Source: Pseudomonadota bacterium
Lineage (GTDB): Bacteria > Pseudomonadota > Gammaproteobacteria > Burkholderiales > Burkholderiaceae_B
NCBI GenBank assembly: GCA_021793095.1
Contig: JAJYTK010000062.1
Coordinates: 1 to 6,367, forward strand
DNA length: 6,367 nucleotides
Reading direction: 5' to 3'
Part shown: in pieces, positions 1 through 4,808 of the stretch
How the letters are laid out: every line of letters starts with the position of its first letter
Numbering within the stretch: position 1 is the stretch's first letter
Position numbers and translations under genes: made by a program
Notes under the pieces: generated by a model
Database searches by the model: none
Seen by the model: only the letters and a program-made list of their open reading frames with translations
Told to the model about the DNA's origin: nothing

Positions 1-110
1 GCCGCGTTAATGCTGTGTACGGGCATGGAATGGCCACCGATCAACAGGGGTGTATTTATATTTCAACCATGTTGCCCGATGGCCTGGCACGTTTGGCTCC
101 ATTAGATTGA
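1..110 (+). CDS. C-terminal fragment of a gene entering from the left; possibly TesB-like acyl-CoA thioesterase
   Basis: The third forward frame (first full codon at base 3) is open from the window edge to a TGA at 108-110 and gives about 35 residues. The start lies outside the window. The tail contains a G-x(6)-G-x(4)-ST-x(4)-GLARL pattern, which resembles the end of TesB/acyl-CoA thioesterase II proteins: a G..(Q/D)DG..(V/I).ST/AS strand followed by QEG(V/L)xR. That family has a double hot-dog fold and hydrolyses acyl-CoA thioesters in the cytosol. The resemblance is from memory of the family, over a short stretch, and one residue must be inserted to align it. The coding frame is reasonably sure because the other two forward frames give less protein-like peptides. 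The function is tentative. The gene is probably unrelated to the iron operon, because a terminator candidate and a regulated promoter lie between them. Confidence 0.5.
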   Translation, partial: RVNAVYGHGMATDQQGCIYISTMLPDGLARLAPLD

Positions 111-145
111 GTTAGCTCAAATGATGGCCAATTAATGACTCGCAA

Positions 146-169
146 AAGGCTGAAATAGCTTTATTTTTT
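146..169 (+). terminator. Weak candidate rho-independent terminator after the upstream gene
   Basis: A six-pair stem AAGGCT / AGCTTT (one G-U pair) encloses the loop GAAAT. The stem is followed by one A and then six T residues at 164-169. It sits 36 bases after the stop codon of the left-hand gene and just before the next promoter, where a terminator would be expected. The stem is short and not GC-rich, so it is only a candidate. Confidence 0.4.
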
Positions 170-177
170 ACCCAGCT

Positions 178-207
178 TTGACTAGAATAACTGATAATCA
201 TTATCAT
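178..207 (+). promoter_or_regulatory. Sigma70-like promoter of the iron-transport operon
   Basis: A -35 box TTGACT (178-183, five of six matches to TTGACA) is followed by an 18-base spacer and a -10 box TATCAT (202-207, five of six matches to TATAAT). Transcription would start near base 214, leaving a leader of about 60 bases before the first gene. The Fur box at 192-206 covers the spacer and most of the -10 box, so Fur binding would block RNA polymerase. The positions are seen directly; use as a promoter is inference. Confidence 0.7.
192..206 (+). promoter_or_regulatory. Fur box, perfect 7-1-7 inverted repeat
   Basis: TGATAAT-C-ATTATCA is an exact inverted repeat of seven bases around a single central base. 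It matches the 7-1-7 core consensus for the ferric uptake regulator Fur at all fourteen arm positions. Against the classical 19-base consensus, the last 13 bases (193-205) match completely and the first six match poorly. It overlaps the predicted promoter and stands upstream of an iron-type ABC importer. This is the strongest evidence that the operon is iron-repressed. Confidence 0.9.
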
Positions 208-230
208 TTGTATTTCATGGTTATTTTCTA

Positions 231-261
231 ATGAGCCGCTCATAGGGTTTTGAGCATTTTT
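231..261 (+). promoter_or_regulatory. Leader with two mutually exclusive hairpins, the second followed by five T
   Basis: ATGAG (231-235) can pair with CTCAT (239-243). Alternatively GCTCA (238-242) can pair with TGAGC (251-255), and this second stem is followed by A and then TTTTT (257-261). The shared middle segment means only one hairpin can form. This resembles an antiterminator/terminator pair, but both stems have only five pairs. A four-codon frame (ATG at 231, TAG at 243-245) lies in the first hairpin without a clear ribosome binding site. Function is unproven and chance is quite possible. Confidence 0.25.
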
Positions 262-275
262 ATGGGTAGATTTGT

Positions 276-1226
276 ATGCGTAGTCATTCCCGGCGCCGTT
301 TTGTAGGCCATATTTTTTCTGCTTTAGCTGTCAGTCTTAGTCTGAGTGCACTTTTACTGGGTGCCAATATGGCCCATGCCCAAAACGAGCGGCAGCTTGA
401 TACGTTGTATGGCACGGTCAGTTTATCTGGCCAACCCGAGCGCGTGGTGGTCCTGGATGAGGGGGCCTTAGATACCGCGTTGAGTGTTGGGGTCCAGCCT
501 ATTGCCGCTTTGGCCAGTCGCGGTGGGACAGATGTTGCTGACTATTTACAGCAATACGTGACTGAGCCCATTGAGATTGTGGGTACCGTACGCGAACCCA
601 ATATAGAGGCTATTTTTCGCTTGCGCCCTGATTTAATTTTAGCTTCTAGCGAGACTAATGAAGCTTTGTATAAAAAGCTCAGTCGCATTGCCCCTACGGT
701 TGTGCCTGATAGGAAGGACACCTTTTCCGATTGGAAGGCCACAGTGCGGTTGTTTGGCGATGCACTCGATAAAGAGGATGAGCTTGAGAAAATTCTAGCC
801 GAGCTTGATCAACAGCTTGAGGCGATGCATGCCTATTGGCAAACGCCCCAGACAGTCTCGGTGGTGCGCTGGAACCCCCAAGGCCCAATCTTAATGTCCA
901 GCAAATTATTTACGGGTCAGCTGATTCAGGCAGCAGGGCTCAATACACTGTCGTTGGCAGATGATTTGGGCGAGCGCCCCCATAGCGATACATTGAGTTT
1001 AGAAAATCTCGCTCAAATTGATGCCGATTGGTTGCTATTGGCTTCCTTGACCAGTGATGGCGAGGCGGCGCTGATCGAGGCACAAAAGCAGCCCGTGTTT
1101 CAGCGTTTGTCTGCGGTACAAAACGATCAGGTGAAAGTGGTTGATGGACAGGTCTGGAGCAGTGGCTATGGGCCATTGGCAGCGGCTGTGATTATCCAAG
1201 ATCTCTCTCAATTAGCCGCGCAATAA
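276..1226 (+). CDS. Periplasmic substrate-binding protein of an iron-siderophore ABC importer
   Basis: This 316-residue protein should capture a ferric siderophore in the periplasm and deliver it to the permease pair encoded next. Residues 1-35 form an export signal: an arginine-rich start, a hydrophobic core at about 14-30, and an AHA|QN cleavage site after residue 35. There is no lipobox Cys, so the mature protein should be soluble. SRRRFVG at 5-11 resembles a twin-arginine motif. The rest follows the FhuD/BtuF fold (Peripla_BP_2): RVVVL at 56-60, EPNIEAIFRLRPDLIL at 107-122, a charged linker helix at about 152-182, SLENL at 241-245 and a W-x(5)-GPLAA segment near the end. By position D66 and E243 are the acidic residues expected to contact permease arginines. 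The start is fixed by an in-frame stop at 267-269; its ribosome binding site is weak (GGGT, 264-267). The FepDGC neighbours and Fur box support iron as cargo; the exact siderophore is unknown. Confidence 0.9.
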   Translation: MRSHSRRRFVGHIFSALAVSLSLSALLLGANMAHAQNERQLDTLYGTVSLSGQPERVVVLDEGALDTALSVGVQPIAALASRGGTDVADYLQQYVTEPIEIVGTVREPNIEAIFRLRPDLILASSETNEALYKKLSRIAPTVVPDRKDTFSDWKATVRLFGDALDKEDELEKILAELDQQLEAMHAYWQTPQTVSVVRWNPQGPILMSSKLFTGQLIQAAGLNTLSLADDLGERPHSDTLSLENLAQIDADWLLLASLTSDGEAALIEAQKQPVFQRLSAVQNDQVKVVDGQVWSSGYGPLAAAVIIQDLSQLAAQ

Positions 1227-1250
1227 TCAACGTGAGTGTCGATTAGGGCG

Positions 1251-2243
1251 ATGACAGTTTCTCTAAGAAAAGGCTGGGCAATAGGCATTATTGCCTTATT
1301 TCTATGCCTGGTGCTTAGCCTTTTGCTAGGTACCGGCGATATTTCCTTTACGCGTAGCTTATCTTGGCTATTGTTTGGAAATGATGAGCAAGCCGCTTTT
1401 GTTATTTTAGAACTACGAGGGACCCGCACCTTGCTGGGCGTTGTCGTGGGGGCTGCGTTGGCCGCTGCAGGAGCGGTATTACAAACAATGACGCGCAACC
1501 CCTTGGCTGAGCCCGGGTTGCTGGGGGTGAGCGCTGGCGCCTCATTTGCGGTGGTGCTCGCTATTTACTTAGGTGCGTCAGCGGCGAGTGTGGGCCTTTG
1601 GGTGGCCGTACTGGGTGCCTTGTGTGGATGTCTATTGGTGCTAGGGGTGAGCCGAGTATCCGGTGCCAGCCAGGATCCCGTCCGCTTAATTTTGGCAGGG
1701 GCCGCATTCTCAGGGTTTCTATTATCCGTGACCAGTTTGTTTTTACTGACCGATCAGCGTACGGCGGATGAAATGCGTTTTTGGTTGATTGGGGCTTTGG
1801 CCGGACGGCCTACCGAAATGATTTTATGGGTGGCTGCTGGGGTGGTCTTTGGCGTGCTGTTGATTGCCTTTAATTTGCGTGCTTTGGCGGCGATGGCGCT
1901 GGGCGAGCGCATGGCACAGGGCCTTGGCCACAATCCCAAACAGGTGCAAATCCTCACTGTTTTAGGGGTTGCTGTGTTGGTGGGCTGTGCCACGGCGGGC
2001 GCTGGTCCCATTGCTTTCGTTGGCTTAGTGGTGCCCTTTTTAGTCCGCGCTTTGGTGGGGGCAGACATACGCCGAGTTTTTTATCTGAGCCTCCTATATG
2101 GTCCTGTCGTGGTCGTAGGGGCAGATATTATCTCTCGATTGGTGGTCCCGCCGTATGAGTTGCCTGTTGGCGTGGTGACGGCTTTTGTTGGGGCCCCCAT
2201 ATTAATGTATGTGGTGCGCCAGCGCCGTATGCCAACGTTATAG
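1251..2243 (+). CDS. FecCD-family permease, FepD-like, of the iron-siderophore ABC importer
   Basis: This 330-residue inner-membrane protein is one half of the transport channel. It is hydrophobic throughout, with a first membrane segment at about 9-27 and a series of further segments as in BtuC/FepD. Family landmarks are an R-x-x-R pair at 56-59 (here RGTR, where RLPR or RVPR is usual), GAALAAAGAVLQ at 67-78, RNPLAEPGLLGVSAGA at 82-97, GPIAFVGLVVP at 252-262 and the closing LPVGVVTAFVGAP at 304-316. RNPLAEPGLLGVSAGASFA is very close to E. coli FepD as I recall it. The start is uncertain: ATG 1251 is preferred over an in-frame GTG at 1236, which would add five residues. Neither has a good ribosome binding site, so translation is probably coupled to the binding-protein gene ending 24 bases upstream. 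It is expected to pair with the FepG-like permease that follows. Confidence 0.92.
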   Translation: MTVSLRKGWAIGIIALFLCLVLSLLLGTGDISFTRSLSWLLFGNDEQAAFVILELRGTRTLLGVVVGAALAAAGAVLQTMTRNPLAEPGLLGVSAGASFAVVLAIYLGASAASVGLWVAVLGALCGCLLVLGVSRVSGASQDPVRLILAGAAFSGFLLSVTSLFLLTDQRTADEMRFWLIGALAGRPTEMILWVAAGVVFGVLLIAFNLRALAAMALGERMAQGLGHNPKQVQILTVLGVAVLVGCATAGAGPIAFVGLVVPFLVRALVGADIRRVFYLSLLYGPVVVVGADIISRLVVPPYELPVGVVTAFVGAPILMYVVRQRRMPTL

Positions 2244-2250
2244 AAAGGGG
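2244..2250 (+). promoter_or_regulatory. Ribosome binding site that decides the start of the second permease
   Basis: AAAGGGG directly follows the previous stop codon. Three in-frame starts lie nearby: GTG 2250, ATG 2253 and ATG 2259. Only ATG 2259 has a normal gap (eight bases) to this site, so it is the preferred start. Confidence 0.6.
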
Positions 2251-2258
2251 TGATGACG

Positions 2259-3308
2259 ATGCCTGTCAGGACTCATTTGCTGTTTGGCACTCAGCACAGG
2301 ACATTTTCGCTGCTGCGTTATTTAAAAGCTCGCCCTTGGCTGAGTTTATTGAGCGTTGTGGCGCTGCTGTTGCTTGTTTCTTTTTATGCCTTGTACGTCG
2401 GCAATGAGGCCGATGGGGTGGTGGGGGTACTACTGGCCTTGGTGGGTCAGGGCGATGAATTCCTGAGCTTTTTGCTCTTTGAGCTACGTGTACCGCGTAT
2501 TCTTGCTGCGGTGATCGCCGGCGCTGGTTTGGGGGCTGGTGGATGTTTATTGCAGACCATGGCGCGTAATCGTTTGGCCACCCCTAATATTGTGGGTTTG
2601 GATAATGGGGCCACCGCTTTTGCCATCGCCTCTATTGTGGCTATCCCCTTGAGCTTAGCCACGCCATTATTGGCCTTAATGGGTGCGGCAACGGCTGCGG
2701 CGTTGGCCTTTGGTTTGAGCGGGGGGATGGGCAGTAAAGGCTATCGCTTCATCGTGATGGGGGTGGGCATAGGTGCGGTATTTGGTGCGGTGACCAATTT
2801 TATGTTGGCGCGCACTGATATGGACAGTGCCAATGCGGCTTATCCTTGGACGGTGGGCAGTCTCAATGCGCGGCCCGAGGAAGCCGTTTGGTGGATGTTT
2901 TTTTGTTTAGTGATTTGCCTACCATTAGGGGCGTGGTTGACGCGTTCTTTAAATATCATGCGTTTATCGGATGAGGTGGCCATCAGTTTAGGGATATCCA
3001 TGCGCTTGACCCGCTGGATGACTATGGTGGTAACGGTGTGTTTGACGGGTTTCGCAGTGGCGCTGACGGGTCCTGTGGGTATGATTGCCTTGGTAGCACC
3101 AGAGGCGGCGCGTCATATCGTGCCAGCGGATAGGGTTTCTATCTGGCACGCGGCGGCTTTTGGCAGTTTGTTTTTATTACTTGCTGATGTGGTCGGGCAG
3201 CGCTTATGGGCGCCGATTGAAATCCCGGTGGGATTAATTACCGCAGTAGTGGGTAGTCCTTATTTGATTTGGTTGTTGTTGCGACGGCAACCTCAACAAG
3301 CGATATGA
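2259..3308 (+). CDS. FecCD-family permease, FepG-like, of the iron-siderophore ABC importer
   Basis: This 349-residue inner-membrane protein is the second channel subunit. After a basic N-terminal tail of about 25 residues it is strongly hydrophobic, with a first membrane segment at about 28-47. Family landmarks are RVPR at 77-80, an RN-x-L-A-TP segment at 103-109, WTVGSLNARPEEA at 197-209, LSDEVAISLG at 236-245 and the closing IPVGLITAVVGSPYLIWLL at 322-340. The middle and end are closest to E. coli FepG as I recall it. Two family positions differ: RNPLA is RNRLA (R105), and the APHIAR-type segment is APEAAR (280-285). Starts at GTG 2250 or ATG 2253 would add three or two residues but fit the ribosome binding site less well. 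It lies 15 bases after the FepD-like gene, and its stop overlaps the next start. Confidence 0.92.
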   Translation: MPVRTHLLFGTQHRTFSLLRYLKARPWLSLLSVVALLLLVSFYALYVGNEADGVVGVLLALVGQGDEFLSFLLFELRVPRILAAVIAGAGLGAGGCLLQTMARNRLATPNIVGLDNGATAFAIASIVAIPLSLATPLLALMGAATAAALAFGLSGGMGSKGYRFIVMGVGIGAVFGAVTNFMLARTDMDSANAAYPWTVGSLNARPEEAVWWMFFCLVICLPLGAWLTRSLNIMRLSDEVAISLGISMRLTRWMTMVVTVCLTGFAVALTGPVGMIALVAPEAARHIVPADRVSIWHAAAFGSLFLLLADVVGQRLWAPIEIPVGLITAVVGSPYLIWLLLRRQPQQAI

Positions 3309-4144
3309 GTCCTTTAAAAAATAATTCTCCTCAATCTATTCACTTACAGGCCGAGGGTTTGAGCCTAGGGTATGGTGAGCGCCTCGTCATTGAGGCGCTC
3401 GATGTGGATTTTCCGGCCCAAAAGGTCACCGCCATTATTGGGCCCAATGGTTGTGGCAAGTCTACTCTATTAGCGGGCATTAGCCGTGTATTAAAACCAG
3501 TCAGTGGTCAAGTCACCATCAATGGTCAGTGTGTGCATTCCCTGCCCACACGCGAGGTGGCTCGTTTATTGGCATTGCTGCCCCAAGAGGCCCATGCGCC
3601 CCATGGGCTAACAGTCCAAGAGCTGGTGCGATTTGGCCGACAGCCTCACCAAGGGTTGTGGAAACGGTGGAGCCCTGAGGATGAGCAAATCGTCCAAAAG
3701 GCCATTCAATTGGCCGCGTTACAAGATTTAGCCCATCAGCCCCTAGATTCCATGTCAGGCGGGCAACGTCAACGCGCTTGGATTGCGATGACCATTGCCC
3801 AAAGCACGCCATTATTGTTGTTAGATGAGCCGACCTCAGCTCTGGATATGGGACATCAAATTGAGGTTTTTGAATTGATTCGTCAACTGGCCTATCAAGG
3901 CAAGACCGTCATCATGGTCGTGCATGATTTGGTGTCTGCCTGCCGGTTTGCTGATCATATTGTGGCGATGAAACAGGGCCAAGTATATGCCACCGGAGCC
4001 CCCGAGCAAATCATCACCTCTCAATTGATCGAAGATCTCTATGGCGTACATTGCCAGGTGATCAGAGATCCCTATAATGACACTATTATGCTTGCCGATA
4101 TACAAAGCATGGCACGGCGCCAGAGATCATTGAGCGCTGCCTAA
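3305..4144 (+). CDS. FepC-like ATP-binding protein of the iron-siderophore ABC importer
   Basis: This 279-residue cytoplasmic ATPase should power the permease pair. All nucleotide-binding motifs are intact: Walker A GPNGCGKST at 46-54, Q-loop Gln94, the signature MSGGQRQRAWIAM at 150-162, Walker B LLLLDEP at 170-176, D-loop SALD at 178-181 and the switch His207 in VVHDL. GYGERLV near the start and IYGL-type LYGVHC at 245-250 are also typical of FepC/FhuC/FecE ATPases, and the length fits the family (E. coli FepC is 271). ATG 3305 is chosen because it overlaps the permease stop as ATGA, a common sign of translational coupling. A longer in-frame TTG start at 3269 would run 12 codons back into the permease gene and is unlikely. 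No strong ribosome binding site precedes ATG 3305. Substrate is set by the binding protein, not by this subunit. Confidence 0.95.
   Translation: MSPLKNNSPQSIHLQAEGLSLGYGERLVIEALDVDFPAQKVTAIIGPNGCGKSTLLAGISRVLKPVSGQVTINGQCVHSLPTREVARLLALLPQEAHAPHGLTVQELVRFGRQPHQGLWKRWSPEDEQIVQKAIQLAALQDLAHQPLDSMSGGQRQRAWIAMTIAQSTPLLLLDEPTSALDMGHQIEVFELIRQLAYQGKTVIMVVHDLVSACRFADHIVAMKQGQVYATGAPEQIITSQLIEDLYGVHCQVIRDPYNDTIMLADIQSMARRQRSLSAA
3377..3400 (+). repeat. Perfect 9-bp inverted repeat inside the start of the ATPase gene
   Basis: GAGCGCCTC (3377-3385) and its exact reverse complement GAGGCGCTC (3392-3400) enclose the six-base loop GTCATT. The stem is GC-rich and lies 73-96 bases into the ATPase coding sequence. 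No run of T follows, so it is not an intrinsic terminator. It could form a hairpin in the mRNA or be a by-product of the encoded ERLVIEAL residues. Confidence 0.6.
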
Positions 4145-4157
4145 AAAATATACAGCT

Positions 4158-4163
4158 AGGAGG
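4158..4163 (+). promoter_or_regulatory. Strong ribosome binding site of the dipeptidase gene
   Basis: AGGAGG is a full match to the Shine-Dalgarno core and lies six bases before ATG 4170. It is the best site in the window and fixes the start. No convincing promoter fits in the 25 bases after the ATPase stop, so the gene is probably read from the upstream operon promoter. Confidence 0.85.
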
Positions 4164-4169
4164 AGACGG

Positions 4170-4721
4170 ATGTCATTAGTAGTGATCGATGAGGACAGCT
4201 ATCAGGTCATTATTGAGCTTGCTTATGCGACGGCACAAAATATCGCCGGTCGCCCTGTTTATACACAAGCTCAATGTGCTTTACATCGTGACGCGGCGGT
4301 GGCGCTAAAGCGTGCTTCAGAATATGCGCAAATGGCTGGGTTCACGCTCAAAATTTTTGATGCCTATCGGCCCCAGGCTGCTCAGGATGTTTTCTGGTCG
4401 GTCTTAGATGACCCTCGATATGTGTCTGATCCTAGCCTAGGCTCTAATCACACGCGCGGCATTGCTGTCGACTTAACGTTGGTCGACCACACGGGACAGC
4501 CATTGGATATGGGGACAGGTTTTGATGATATGCACGATGCCTCGCATCATCTCTATCCGCATCATCCTCCGCAGGTGCAACAAAATCGTTTCTTACTCTT
4601 GGGGGTGATGCAAAAAGCAGGCTTCAAACCACTCGCCACCGAGTGGTGGCATTACGAGCTCCCTGATCGGCATCGCTACCCGCTCATCCCCTCCCATCCG
4701 TTAGTGACTGTAGCCTCTTGA
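4170..4721 (+). CDS. ddpX: D-alanyl-D-alanine dipeptidase, VanX/DdpX type (peptidase family M15D)
   Basis: This 183-residue zinc enzyme should hydrolyse D-Ala-D-Ala to two D-alanines. The M15D signature is complete: FDAYRP at 63-68 with the transition-state Arg67, S-x-H-x-x-G-x-A-x-D at 92-101 giving zinc ligands His94 and Asp101, and EWWHYE at 158-163 giving the catalytic base Glu158 and the third zinc ligand His161. There is no signal peptide, so it acts in the cytoplasm like E. coli DdpX (193 residues). Family knowledge offers two roles: destroying D-Ala-D-Ala for glycopeptide resistance (VanX with VanH/VanA), or recycling D-Ala-D-Ala from wall turnover (DdpX). No vanH or vanA is present and the next gene encodes a peptide-binding protein, so recycling fits better. 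It lies 25 bases after the iron-transport ATPase and may share its Fur-controlled transcript. The true dipeptide preference is not proven. Confidence 0.93.
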   Translation: MSLVVIDEDSYQVIIELAYATAQNIAGRPVYTQAQCALHRDAAVALKRASEYAQMAGFTLKIFDAYRPQAAQDVFWSVLDDPRYVSDPSLGSNHTRGIAVDLTLVDHTGQPLDMGTGFDDMHDASHHLYPHHPPQVQQNRFLLLGVMQKAGFKPLATEWWHYELPDRHRYPLIPSHPLVTVAS

Positions 4722-4808
4722 GAGGGTTTACCGCTATAGGGGAAATTGTAAAGACTTGCTAAACTGCCCTAATAAAAACATACAAATATGACTAAAGGAG
4801 ACTTAAAT
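4722..4808 (+). promoter_or_regulatory. Intergenic gap before the solute-binding protein gene; possible weak promoter
   Basis: This AT-rich stretch of 87 bases is the widest gap after the operon promoter. Possible -35 elements are TTGTAA (4746-4751) and TTGCTA (4756-4761). Possible -10 elements are TAATAA (4770-4775) and TACAAA (4781-4786). No pair combines good boxes with ideal spacing. No Fur-like inverted repeat is visible here. A separate promoter is plausible but not clearly shown. Confidence 0.25.
4794..4800 (+). promoter_or_regulatory. Ribosome binding site that decides the start of the solute-binding protein
   Basis: AAAGGAG lies eight bases before ATG 4809. An earlier in-frame ATG at 4788 precedes this site and has no ribosome binding site of its own, so 4809 is the likely start. 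It also gives a normal signal peptide. Confidence 0.85.

Noticed and set aside
111..275. Small RNA or riboswitch in the upstream intergenic region
   Set aside because: Beyond the terminator candidate, promoter, Fur box and short leader hairpins, I see no known riboswitch core or other conserved RNA structure.
1754..2068. Long open frames on the minus strand, such as the one antisense to the first permease
   Set aside because: They lie wholly inside well-recognised genes, have low-complexity compositions rich in Lys, Pro, Thr and Ala, and match no family. They are mirror effects of the coding strand.
3269..3304. Longer start (TTG) for the ATPase gene, adding 12 residues
   Set aside because: It would overlap the permease by about 40 bases, uses a rare start codon and adds a sequence unlike FepC N-termini. 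ATG 3305 makes a classic ATGA overlap.
4170..4721. Glycopeptide-resistance (vanHAX) interpretation of the dipeptidase
   Set aside because: No D-lactate dehydrogenase or D-Ala-D-Lac ligase gene is adjacent, and the Gram-negative context makes a wall-recycling DdpX role more likely.
4714..4730. CCTC-TTGA-GAGG hairpin at the end of the dipeptidase gene as a terminator
   Set aside because: The stem has only four or five pairs with a tiny loop, and only three T residues follow. It does not support a real intrinsic terminator.
4745..4760. TTGCT at 4756-4760 as the -12 half of a sigma54 promoter
   Set aside because: The required GG of the -24 element is absent at the correct distance upstream.
4788..4808. 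Earlier ATG at 4788 as start of the solute-binding protein
   Set aside because: The good AAAGGAG ribosome binding site lies after this ATG and fits ATG 4809. The extra seven residues would also place an acidic segment before the signal peptide.
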